The translations under genes and the position numbers were made by a program. Below the pieces are notes generated by a model. The model searched no databases. It was not told where the DNA came from and saw only the letters and a list, made by a program, of their open reading frames with translations. A stretch of 18,446 bases of DNA from Gemmatimonadota bacterium (GTDB taxonomy: Bacteria; ARS69), in the NCBI GenBank assembly GCA_030747075.1, contig JASLLL010000039.1:1-18446 (forward strand). Direction: 5' to 3'. Positions 7,421-14,798 of this stretch are shown here, in pieces. Each line of letters opens with the position of its first letter. Positions within the stretch are counted from its first letter, which is position 1.

Positions 7421-7449
7421 AGGGTAGGCCGGGCGGGGCGTGTCGGCAA
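7421..7449 (-). promoter_or_regulatory. Putative promoter for squalene synthase/GT operon
   Basis: On the minus strand TTGCCG (7449-7444), a 17-base spacer, then TACCCT (7426-7421), about 45 bases before the ATG at 7375. The geometry is the same as the candidate ahead of nqrM. The -35 matches consensus at 4 of 6 positions and the -10 at 3 of 6, so this is suggestive only. Confidence 0.3.
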
Positions 7450-7480
7450 GCGGACCCTCGCGCGGGCGGGGAGGGTGCGC

Positions 7481-7486
7481 TATGCT
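7481..7486 (+). promoter_or_regulatory. Candidate -10 element for amidohydrolase operon
   Basis: TATGCT on the plus strand, 4 of 6 matches to the -10 consensus and about 50 bases before the GTG at 7536. No convincing -35 is seen at 16-18 bases upstream. The 160-base divergent gap (7376-7535) holds no gene. Confidence 0.2.
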
Positions 7487-7535
7487 CCGCGCCGTTCCCC
7501 GGTGCCCATCCTTCCCGCGACCCGGAGGTTCGCTC

Positions 7536-10500
7536 GTGACCGCAGGCCGGATCCCCGTGCGCCGAATCATCACGGCAGCCACCTGTGCGGCTGCCGCAAG
7601 CGTCCTGCTGGCGGCGTGGACCGCCCGTGCCGACATTGGCGGGGAGCCCTCGCCCCTCCGTGCGTTGACCAGCGTCCGCATCGTCGCCGGTCCGGGCGCG
7701 GAGCCCGTTTCCGGGACGATTCTGGTCCGGGACGGCCGGATCGTCGCGCTGGGCACGATGGTGGAGATCCCCCCCGGAGCGGTCGTTCACGACCTCGGTG
7801 GATTCATGGTCTACCCCGGGCTGGTGGAGAGCTACCTGCGGCTTCCCGCGACGCAACCTGACGCCGGGAAGGCCGACGGCGGAAAGGACACCGCCCCCGC
7901 CGGACCGAACGCCCGCAACCCGCGCGTGCACGCGGCGCGCCGTGCGGCGGACCTTCTTCCGCTGCCGGACGATCTGCGGGGCGAAATGCGTCGGGCCGGG
8001 TTCACGACTGCGCTGGTCGCTCCCGGGGACGGCATCTTCCGGGGCGCGGCGGCCGTGGTCTCGCTCGGTGACGGGGACGCGGCGAGTCGCGTGCTTGTTC
8101 CGGAAGCGGCGCAGGTTCATGCATTCGAACACGGGCGCTGGGGCGACCGGACCTATCCGAACTCGCTGATGGGCGCGATCGCGCTCTCGCGACAGTGCCT
8201 GCACGACGCGCGCTGGCATCGCGATGCGTGGGCAGCATGGCGGGAGCACGGAGATGAGGCGGACCGCCCCGCGGCATCCGCTGCGCTGGACGCGCTTCTC
8301 CCGGTGGCGGAGGGGGCGCGGCCGCTTCTGTCGGAGTCGGAGGATCTGCGGATGCTCCCGCGCGTACTGGACTTCGCGCGCGAGTTCGGCGCGCGCCCGA
8401 TCGTCATCTCCGGCGCATCAGACGAATACCGCAGGCCCGACCGCGTCGCGGAGTGGCTTGCGGACGCGGGTGCTTCGCTCGTCTTGTCGCTGAACTTTCC
8501 GCCCCCGCCCGCGTGGGAGGGCGACGACGAGGAACCGGCCGTCGAACTCGACGCGCTCATTCACTGGGAACGCGCGCCGTCGAACCCGGGGATCGTGGAG
8601 CGTGCGGGGATTCCCTTCGCCGCCACGACGCAGGGGCTTCCCGCGCGTGCCGATGTTCGCGCGCGCCTCCGCGAGGCCATCCGCCACGGGCTTTCCGAGC
8701 GGGCCGCGCTGGCATCGCTCACGACGGAAGCCGCGCGCGTGGTGGGGCTTGCGGACCGGGTCGGGACGCTGGCGCCGGGCAAGGACGCGAACTTCATCGT
8801 GACGGACGGCCCGCTCTTCGCGAAGGGAACGAAGATCGTCGAGACATGGGTAGAGGGCGTGCGCTTCGGCCCGGACCCGGTCCGTGCGCGGGAAGGAGAC
8901 CTTGCGGCCAAGTGGGATCTGGTCGCCGGAGAGGGCGCGGCGGCGGATTCGTTCCGCGTGCGCTTCCGAAAAGGGGACGAGGGTCTGGAGGGGAAGCTTC
9001 TGCCGAAGCGCGCGCCCGGAGAGGACGAGCCCGAAGAAGAGGACGAGGACGACGACGGCGCACCCGGCGCGGGCGGTGGGACGCCGCTGACCGAAGTGCG
9101 CCTGATGCGCGGGGTGCTGTCGTTCGGCGTGCCCGCACGCGAAGGCCGCGAGAGGCTTGCGGTTTCCGCACGGCTCGATCGCGGGCGACTCGTGGGGGAG
9201 GCGGTCCCGGCGGAAGGCGAACCGCTTCCGCTGCTCGGAGTGCGTGCGCGCTGGACACCGGAGGAGGAACCGGTTGCGCTCCTCTCGGAGGAGGCGCCGT
9301 GCTGGCCGCCGGTTGCGGATGTCCCGGCGGCGCCGGAAGCGGTGCTGGTGCGCGGAGCCACTGTCTGGACCTGCGCCGAGGCGGGGGTTCTGGAGCATGC
9401 GGACCTTCTGGTCGTGGACGGGCGCATCCGGCAAGTGGGAAAGGGGATCGCCGCGCCGCCCGGCGCGCTCGTTCTTGACGGGTCGGGGCGGCATGTGACG
9501 CCGGGACTCATCGACTGCCATTCGCACTCGGACATTTCCGGCGGGGTGAACGAAAGCTCGAACAGCTGCACGGCGGAGGTCGGGATCGGCGATGTCGTGA
9601 ACCCGCGCTCGAGGGCGATGTATCGCGAACTGGCCGGGGGGCTCACCGTGTCGAGCCTCCTGCACGGAAGCGCGAATGTGATCGGCGGGCGCAACGCCGT
9701 GGTGAAGCTTCGCTGGGGTGCGCCCGCGGAAGACTTGCTCTTCGCGGAGGCGATTCCCGGAATCAAGTTCGCGCTCGGGGAGAATGTGAAGCAGTCGAAC
9801 TGGGGCGACGACTTCACGACGCGGTATCCCCAGACCCGCATGGGCGTGGAGCAATTCCTCCGCGAGCGCTTTCTCGCGGCGGAGGATTACCGGCGGGAGC
9901 GCTCGGAGTGGACCCCCGGCGCAGGGACGCGGCCTCGTCTCGACCTTCAACTGGAAGTGCTCGGCGAGATTCTCGACGGGGAGCGACTCGTACACTGCCA
10001 CTCGTACCGGGCGGACGAAATCATCATGCTGATGCGCGTGGCGGAGGACTTCGGCTTTACGATCGGGACTTTTCAGCATGTGCTGGAAGGGTACAAGTGT
10101 GCGGATGAGATCGCGGCTCATGGCGCGGGCGCGTCGACCTTCACCGACTGGTGGTCGTACAAGTACGAGGTGGTGGACGCCATTCCCTACAACGGCGCGG
10201 TCATGTGGGAGCGCGGGGTGAATGTGTCGTTCAACTCCGACAGTTCGGAATTGTCCAGGCGGATGAACACGGAGGCCGCGAAGGCCGTGAAGTACGGCGG
10301 CGTTCCGGAGGAGGAGGCACTCCTTTTCGTGACGAGAAACCCCGCCGAGCAACTCCGTGTGGACGAATGGGTGGGGTCGCTGGTCCCGGGGAAGCACGGC
10401 GACTTTGTGATCTGGAACGGGCATCCGCTTCGCGACGCGACGATCTGCCTGGAGACATGGATCGAAGGCGTGCGCCGGTTCGCGAGGGACGAGGATCTTG

Positions 10501-10703
10501 TGGCGCGGACGGAAGCGGCGTCGCTTCGCGAGGCGCTTCTGGCAAAGGCGCAGCGCGTGGGAAACCGCCTGGAGCGGGCGATGGGTGACGGACACCAGGC
10601 GACCTTCGGCGCGAGGTTCGGGGAGTCGCTTGAGGAGGTGTCCTTGTGGGAGATGGGGCGTGGCGAGTGCGTGGAGACTCGAGCCGTTTGCGAGGAGGAG
10701 TGA
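7536..10703 (+). CDS. Secreted tandem amidohydrolase, one active and one degenerate domain
   Basis: Large exported protein (1055 residues) with two amidohydrolase (imidazolonepropionase/prolidase-like) units. Signal peptide about 1-31, ending TARA-D. Unit 1 (about 38-455) keeps the fold, with DGRIVALG and GTLAPGKDANFIV, but the metal motif is ESYLR (98-102) instead of D-x-H-x-H, so it should not bind metal. An acidic linker EDEPEEEDEDDD (496-507) lies between. Unit 2 (about 600-1010) looks active: DCHSH with H662 and H664, candidate carboxylated Lys744 in IKFALG, H820 in HCHS, H848 in FQHVLEG, and D902 in NSDSS. The substrate is unknown; related enzymes cleave cyclic amides or dipeptides. Start GTG at 7536 with GGAGG at 7524-7528; the frame open to 7440 would place extra sequence before the signal peptide. 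The next gene starts 4 bases after the stop. Confidence 0.88.
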   Translation: MTAGRIPVRRIITAATCAAAASVLLAAWTARADIGGEPSPLRALTSVRIVAGPGAEPVSGTILVRDGRIVALGTMVEIPPGAVVHDLGGFMVYPGLVESYLRLPATQPDAGKADGGKDTAPAGPNARNPRVHAARRAADLLPLPDDLRGEMRRAGFTTALVAPGDGIFRGAAAVVSLGDGDAASRVLVPEAAQVHAFEHGRWGDRTYPNSLMGAIALSRQCLHDARWHRDAWAAWREHGDEADRPAASAALDALLPVAEGARPLLSESEDLRMLPRVLDFAREFGARPIVISGASDEYRRPDRVAEWLADAGASLVLSLNFPPPPAWEGDDEEPAVELDALIHWERAPSNPGIVERAGIPFAATTQGLPARADVRARLREAIRHGLSERAALASLTTEAARVVGLADRVGTLAPGKDANFIVTDGPLFAKGTKIVETWVEGVRFGPDPVRAREGDLAAKWDLVAGEGAAADSFRVRFRKGDEGLEGKLLPKRAPGEDEPEEEDEDDDGAPGAGGGTPLTEVRLMRGVLSFGVPAREGRERLAVSARLDRGRLVGEAVPAEGEPLPLLGVRARWTPEEEPVALLSEEAPCWPPVADVPAAPEAVLVRGATVWTCAEAGVLEHADLLVVDGRIRQVGKGIAAPPGALVLDGSGRHVTPGLIDCHSHSDISGGVNESSNSCTAEVGIGDVVNPRSRAMYRELAGGLTVSSLLHGSANVIGGRNAVVKLRWGAPAEDLLFAEAIPGIKFALGENVKQSNWGDDFTTRYPQTRMGVEQFLRERFLAAEDYRRERSEWTPGAGTRPRLDLQLEVLGEILDGERLVHCHSYRADEIIMLMRVAEDFGFTIGTFQHVLEGYKCADEIAAHGAGASTFTDWWSYKYEVVDAIPYNGAVMWERGVNVSFNSDSSELSRRMNTEAAKAVKYGGVPEEEALLFVTRNPAEQLRVDEWVGSLVPGKHGDFVIWNGHPLRDATICLETWIEGVRRFARDEDLVARTEAASLREALLAKAQRVGNRLERAMGDGHQATFGARFGESLEEVSLWEMGRGECVETRAVCEEE

Positions 10704-10707
10704 CGCC

Positions 10708-12033
10708 ATGAGAACAGCGATCGTGCGGTGGGGCGTGGCGTGCGGGCTGATCGGGGCGGCGGTCGCCGGAGCGGACGCACGCGTGCCGGAGGCGGTCACG
10801 CCGCCGGTGGAGACAGTGCGCGCGGTAGCGATCGTGGGCGGGACGGTGCATCCGGTGGCACACCCGGTGATCGAGGTCGGCGTGGTCGTGATGGAAGGCG
10901 GGCGGATCACGGCGGTGGGTGCGGCGGCGGACACGCGGATTCCGGACGGCGCGCGCATCGTTGACGCGCTCGGGTTGCATGTCTGGCCGGGGCTTATCGA
11001 CTGCCACAGCCGTCTGGGGCTGACCGAGATCGGAAGCGTGCGCGGAACGCGCGACGGAAACGAATCCGGCGGGATGAACCCGAACGCGCGCGCGGAGGTG
11101 GCGGTCAACGCGTCATCGAGCCACTTTCCCGTGACCCGTGCGAACGGCACGATGCTCGCCGCGACGGCCCCGTCGGGAGGGCTGGTGAGCGGGTGGTCGG
11201 CCGTGATCGCGCTCGACGGCTGGACATGGGAGGACATGGTGCGGCGTGCGCCGCTCGGGCTGGTCGTGAACTGGCCGGGGATGCGATGGAAGCCGAAGCG
11301 CGACGGGAAGGACGACACGCCGGAGCGTCCCGACTGGGAGAAGAAGGTGGCGCGGCTTTCGGACATGCTGTCGGAGGCGCGCGCGTATGGAGAGGCGCGC
11401 GACCGCGGAGAAGAACCGCGTGCGGCGGACATCCGGTGGGAGGCTCTCGCGCCGGTTGTCACCGGCGAATCGCGCGTGTGGATTGCCGCGACGACGCTCG
11501 ACCAGATCCGCGCGGCACTGGACTGGACGGCGGCGGAAGGGGTCGGGATGGTGCTGGTCGAGGGGTCCGGCGGGGGGGGCGGTGACGCGTGGCAGTGCGC
11601 GGGAGAGCTGGCGGCGCGCGATGTCCCGGTCATCGTGCAGACGACGCGGCAGCCCGCCCACGGATACGAACCGTACGATCTTCCCTTCCGGGAACCCGCG
11701 CTGCTCGCGGAGGCGGGCGTGGCGATCGGGTTCGGGACCTGGGGGTCCGCGCACGCCCGGGATCTTGCGATGGAGGCCGCGCGCGCGGTGGGGCACGGGT
11801 TGGCCCGGGACGCGGCCGCTCGCGCGCTGACACTGGGCGCGGCGGAGATCCTGGGGATCGCGGACCGATACGGCTCGCTGGAGGCGGGGAAGAGCGCCAC
11901 GGTCCTTCTGGTGGAAGGCGACCTTCTCGACACCTCCATGCAGGTGCGTCAGGCATGGATCGACGGCGCCGAAGTGGACCTGTCGAGCCGCCATACGCGT
12001 CTCTGGCGGAAGTGGAGCGCGCGCCCGCGGTAG
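10708..12033 (+). CDS. Secreted amidohydrolase-like protein, metal ligands lost
   Basis: A 441-residue exported protein with signal peptide about 1-24 (ending ADA-R) and an amidohydrolase fold. The N-terminal beta sandwich carries GGRITAVG (64-71), and the barrel begins at VWPGLIDCHSR. The usual HxH pair is H100-S-R102, so the second metal ligand is arginine. The late active-site aspartate, normally in a GTD motif, is replaced in GTWGS (W345). I see no carboxylated-lysine motif. The end has GSLEAGKSATVLLVEGD, typical of the family. It is probably catalytically dead or strongly changed and may pair with the large protein encoded 4 bases upstream. Start ATG at 10708 with GAGGAGGAG 8-16 bases upstream overlapping the end of the previous gene. 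The frame open to 10498 is overlap with that gene. Confidence 0.85.
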   Translation: MRTAIVRWGVACGLIGAAVAGADARVPEAVTPPVETVRAVAIVGGTVHPVAHPVIEVGVVVMEGGRITAVGAAADTRIPDGARIVDALGLHVWPGLIDCHSRLGLTEIGSVRGTRDGNESGGMNPNARAEVAVNASSSHFPVTRANGTMLAATAPSGGLVSGWSAVIALDGWTWEDMVRRAPLGLVVNWPGMRWKPKRDGKDDTPERPDWEKKVARLSDMLSEARAYGEARDRGEEPRAADIRWEALAPVVTGESRVWIAATTLDQIRAALDWTAAEGVGMVLVEGSGGGGGDAWQCAGELAARDVPVIVQTTRQPAHGYEPYDLPFREPALLAEAGVAIGFGTWGSAHARDLAMEAARAVGHGLARDAAARALTLGAAEILGIADRYGSLEAGKSATVLLVEGDLLDTSMQVRQAWIDGAEVDLSSRHTRLWRKWSARPR

Positions 12034-12120
12034 GGGAGATTCCCGTTTCCCTGCGGCCCCGGAGTCTGATACAGTGTGGTCGCTGCAACAACATACAGGT
12101 CCCCCCGAGGAGAGTGCTTT

Positions 12121-13437
12121 ATGGAATCGGTGGGGAGCCGTGTTCTGTGCATGTTGCTCGTGGGAGGGCTTGTCGCTCTCGCCGCGTGTTCGGAAGATCT
12201 CTCGGGGCCGGAGGATGGACCCGGGACGATCACCATCCACCCCTCGCCCGACGGACTGATCGCTTCGTGGACACTCCTGGGTCCATCGGGGTACTTCGTG
12301 TCGGGATCCGGTGATCAGACGCTGACAGACCTCTCGCCGGGCAACTATACGGTGACCTGGGTGGCGATCAGCGGCCACACCACACCCCCCGGAGAGACAG
12401 TTCTGCTGTTCTCGAATGCCGGCATGACCGTCACGGGCGTGTATGTGGAAGTCGGTGTCGGCACGATCGTCGTCGACCCTTCGCCGGATGAAGTCAACGC
12501 TTCCTGGACGCTGACCGGCCCCGAAGGCTTCCGCATGCGGAGCGTGGGAGAGCGGACGGTGCCGGATCTTCTGTCCGGAGAGTACACGGTGGCGTGGGAC
12601 GCGATGAGCGGCTACTCGATGTCGCTGCCGGAGAGCCGAACCCTGGACGCGGACTCGACGGTGACCTTCGGCGCGACCTATGACCTTGTGGCCATGGAGT
12701 TCGTCCTGATTTCCGCCGGGAGCTTCATGATGGGGAGTCCCGGCGCGGAACCCGGCCGCGATTCGGACGAAGCGCAGCACGAGGTGACACTGACGCGGGA
12801 CTTCTACATGGCCACGCACGAGGTGACACAGGAGGAGTTTCTGGCGGTGCTGGGAACCACGCCGTCGTACTTCTCACGGGGCGGGGGAGAGTGCCCGGTC
12901 GAACAGGTCGACTGGGCGGACGCCGTGAGGTTCTGCAATGCGCTTTCCGATTCGGAAGGGCGGACGCGGTGCTACTCGGGGCGCGGATCGGGAACCGTCT
13001 GCGACTTCGATGCCGACGGGTACCGTCTCCCGACGGAAGCCGAGTGGGAGTATGCGTGTCGGGCGGGAACGGAGACGGCCCTCTCCATCGGGGAGGCTCG
13101 GGAACTGGAGTGCGGGGGCGACCCCAATCTGGACGCCGTAGCCTGGTATTGCGGGAATGCGGGGGGCAGGGCGCACCTCGCCGCGCGGAAGGCGCCCAAC
13201 GCATGGGGGCTGTACGACATGCACGGCAATGTCTGGGAGTGGTGCTGGGACTGGTACGGGGAGTACGGCGGCCCGGAGGCGGACCCGAAGGGCACGCTGT
13301 CCGGCCTGGGGAGGGTGATCCGCGGCGGCAGCTGGTGCTTCGATCAGCGGGATTGCCGGTCCGCCAGCCGGAGTTATGGAGACCCGGACTTCATGGTGAA
13401 CCGTGTCGGGTTCCGGCCGGTGAGGACGGCGCCGTAG
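12121..13437 (+). CDS. Lipoprotein with two PEGA-like repeats and SUMF domain
   Basis: A 438-residue predicted lipoprotein: basic start, hydrophobic core and lipobox LAA-C with Cys23. Residues 35-107 and 114-187 are two copies of a beta-rich, PEGA-like repeat. The C-terminal part (about 192-435) is an FGE-sulfatase/SUMF (C-type lectin fold) domain: EFVLISAGSFMMGS, TLTRDFYMATHEVTQEEF, the CPVEQVDWADAVRFCN segment, YRLPTEAEWEYACRAG (301-316), NAWGLYDMHGNVWEW (360-374), and VIRGGSW with C406 and C412 before NRVGFRPVR. Cysteine spacing differs from true formylglycine-generating enzymes (C-x5-C here, C-x4-C there), and no sulfatase is nearby. A surface binding or structural role is therefore as likely as sulfatase activation. 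Start ATG at 12121 with GAGGAG about 8 bases upstream; the longer frame from 12076 would misplace the signal. It sits 87 bases after the amidohydrolase pair and may have its own promoter. Confidence 0.88.
   Translation: MESVGSRVLCMLLVGGLVALAACSEDLSGPEDGPGTITIHPSPDGLIASWTLLGPSGYFVSGSGDQTLTDLSPGNYTVTWVAISGHTTPPGETVLLFSNAGMTVTGVYVEVGVGTIVVDPSPDEVNASWTLTGPEGFRMRSVGERTVPDLLSGEYTVAWDAMSGYSMSLPESRTLDADSTVTFGATYDLVAMEFVLISAGSFMMGSPGAEPGRDSDEAQHEVTLTRDFYMATHEVTQEEFLAVLGTTPSYFSRGGGECPVEQVDWADAVRFCNALSDSEGRTRCYSGRGSGTVCDFDADGYRLPTEAEWEYACRAGTETALSIGEARELECGGDPNLDAVAWYCGNAGGRAHLAARKAPNAWGLYDMHGNVWEWCWDWYGEYGGPEADPKGTLSGLGRVIRGGSWCFDQRDCRSASRSYGDPDFMVNRVGFRPVRTAP
12223..12681 (+). repeat. Two-copy internal repeat in the SUMF lipoprotein
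   Basis: Copies at 12223-12441 and 12460-12681 encode about 73-residue units that align without a long gap. Both begin GTI-x-x-x-PSPD, then ASWTL-x-GP-x-G, a D-L-x-x-G-x-YTV-x-W strand and an SG-[HY] turn. Similarity is clear in protein and diverged in DNA, so the duplication is old. Copies lie between the lipobox and the SUMF domain like a stalk. Confidence 0.75.
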
Positions 13438-13439
13438 GG

Positions 13440-13477
13440 GTTGACGCGGATTGTGCCCGGCCGGGTCGCGGGTCAAC
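13440..13477. terminator. Hairpin between convergent SUMF and glcF genes
   Basis: GTTGACGCG (13440-13448) can pair with CGC-GG-GTCAAC (13467-13477, two-base bulge), and the interior holds the palindrome CCCGGCCGGG (13456-13465). It lies 2 bases after the SUMF stop and about 22 bases from the glcF stop. No T-run follows on either strand, so function as a bidirectional terminator is inferred from position. Confidence 0.4.
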
Positions 13478-13499
13478 AGGGGGGAGCACCCGGGTGATG

Positions 13500-14798
13500 C
13501 TACCCTTCCCGCGCCAGTGCCCGATCCACCAGTTCCACCGGGTGCAACACTTCGACCGGTCGGTGGCCGGTTGCTCCGGCGCGGCGGAGTGCGGCCGCGA
13601 TCTGGATGGCGCAGCCGGGGTTTCCCGTGACGACGATGGAGGCACCGGTCGAGACGATGGCGTCGGCTTTCGCGGCGGCGACCCGGTCGGACATCTCCGC
13701 GTGCAGCAGGTGGTAGGCGCCGCCGGCCCCGCAGCATCGGTCGGCGTGCGGTAGCGGCAGGAGCGTCAGTGCCGGGATCGCGCGAAGCGCGTCCTCCACG
13801 ACACCCGGGTCCACGCCGCGCGCGTGGATCAGGTGGCAGGGCGCGTCGTGGACGACAGAGACCGGCAGCTCCCCCAGCGGCAACGGTTGCGGCGCGCGCG
13901 CGAGAAGCTCGAACACATCGAGCACGGGAATCGGCGGGTCGGGATGGGCGAGCGCGGCCGCGCAACCCGCAGCGTTCGTGACGATCGCCTCGACTCCCGC
14001 ATCCGTGAACGCCGCGAGTGTCTCCTTGCGAAGGCGCGTGGCGTCGTCGGCGTGGCCCGCGTGCCGGTGGATCGCACCGCAGCATGACTGCGCGCGCGGG
14101 ACGACCACATCCCATCCGGCACGGGTCAGCACACGAATGGTGGCGTCGTGAGCGCGAGGGAAGAGGTCTTCCGCGACGCATCCTCGCAGGAGTCCCACCA
14201 CACCGACACGGGCGGCAGGGTCGGCGGCGGAGTGCGTGTCTGCTTCGGGGCGGGGACGGTTCGGGCGTGTGGGGACGGTCGGCTGAAGGCGGTGGATGCG
14301 GGCGAGTCGTTTCGACACGAGCGGCAGAAGAAGGTCGGCGACGCGCCGCATCCCCGTGCGCTGGTGCGCGCGCAGGAGTGCCGCGAGGAACGCCACGCGG
14401 CGCGGGCGCGGGAGGACGCGCCGCAGGAGGAAGCGCGCGAGGCGGGAGTCCATCGGGCCGCCGCATCCCGCGCGGACCTGGTGGGCGCGGAAGGACTCGG
14501 CCATCTCGCCCATACGGACACCGGACGGGCACGCGGACTCGCAAGCGCGGCAGACGATGCAAAGATCGAGGTGCGCGCGCGCCACTTCGCCGAGTTCCGT
14601 ACGGCTCTCCGCCCAGGCGCGCAGAAGGTGGATGCGACCGCGCGGGGAGTCGGCTTCGCGGCCGGTGACGGCGTGCGTCGGGCAGTGCGGGACGCAGAGG
14701 CCGCAGTGCACGCAGTCGAGCGTGCGGAGATACGCGCCGAAGCGCTCCCGGGCGGCGTGATCGTCCACGCGGGAGGGAAGTGGAGGCGCGGTCGTCAC
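13500..14798 (-). CDS. glcF: Glycolate oxidase iron-sulfur subunit
   Basis: Fe-S subunit that takes electrons from the FAD subunits of glycolate (or D-lactate) dehydrogenase and passes them on, probably toward quinone at the membrane. The 432-residue protein has two 4Fe-4S motifs of ferredoxin type: C29, C32, C35, C39 (CVHCGLCVPHC) and C80, C83, C86, C90 (CIVCRACESAC). Two CCG domains follow, with QSCCGA (C239-C240) and DRCCGAGGAYH (C355-C356), plus C207, C279, C321 and C396. This is the GlcF/LutA arrangement at normal length. Start GTG at 14798 shares GTGA with the stop of the GlcD-GlcE fusion, so the two are coupled. The frame open to 15962 is a shadow over the upstream gene. It is the last gene of its unit. 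Confidence 0.94.
   Translation of the reverse strand: MTTAPPLPSRVDDHAARERFGAYLRTLDCVHCGLCVPHCPTHAVTGREADSPRGRIHLLRAWAESRTELGEVARAHLDLCIVCRACESACPSGVRMGEMAESFRAHQVRAGCGGPMDSRLARFLLRRVLPRPRRVAFLAALLRAHQRTGMRRVADLLLPLVSKRLARIHRLQPTVPTRPNRPRPEADTHSAADPAARVGVVGLLRGCVAEDLFPRAHDATIRVLTRAGWDVVVPRAQSCCGAIHRHAGHADDATRLRKETLAAFTDAGVEAIVTNAAGCAAALAHPDPPIPVLDVFELLARAPQPLPLGELPVSVVHDAPCHLIHARGVDPGVVEDALRAIPALTLLPLPHADRCCGAGGAYHLLHAEMSDRVAAAKADAIVSTGASIVVTGNPGCAIQIAAALRRAGATGHRPVEVLHPVELVDRALAREG

Noticed and set aside
5529-8249. Open frame of 906 codons on the minus strand in the squalene synthase/GT region
   Set aside because: Alternative frame of two recognised genes; its sequence is Arg/Pro/Ala-rich and meaningless as a protein.
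8418-11939. Open frame of 1173 codons on the minus strand opposite the amidohydrolase genes
   Set aside because: It lies antisense to two genes with clear family motifs and signal peptides. Its product is rich in Arg, Pro, Ser and His with no recognisable domain, the expected result of strong GC bias at third codon positions.
12938-13437. Reading the SUMF domain as part of a diversity-generating retroelement target
   Set aside because: No reverse transcriptase, template repeat or accessory gene is present anywhere in the window.
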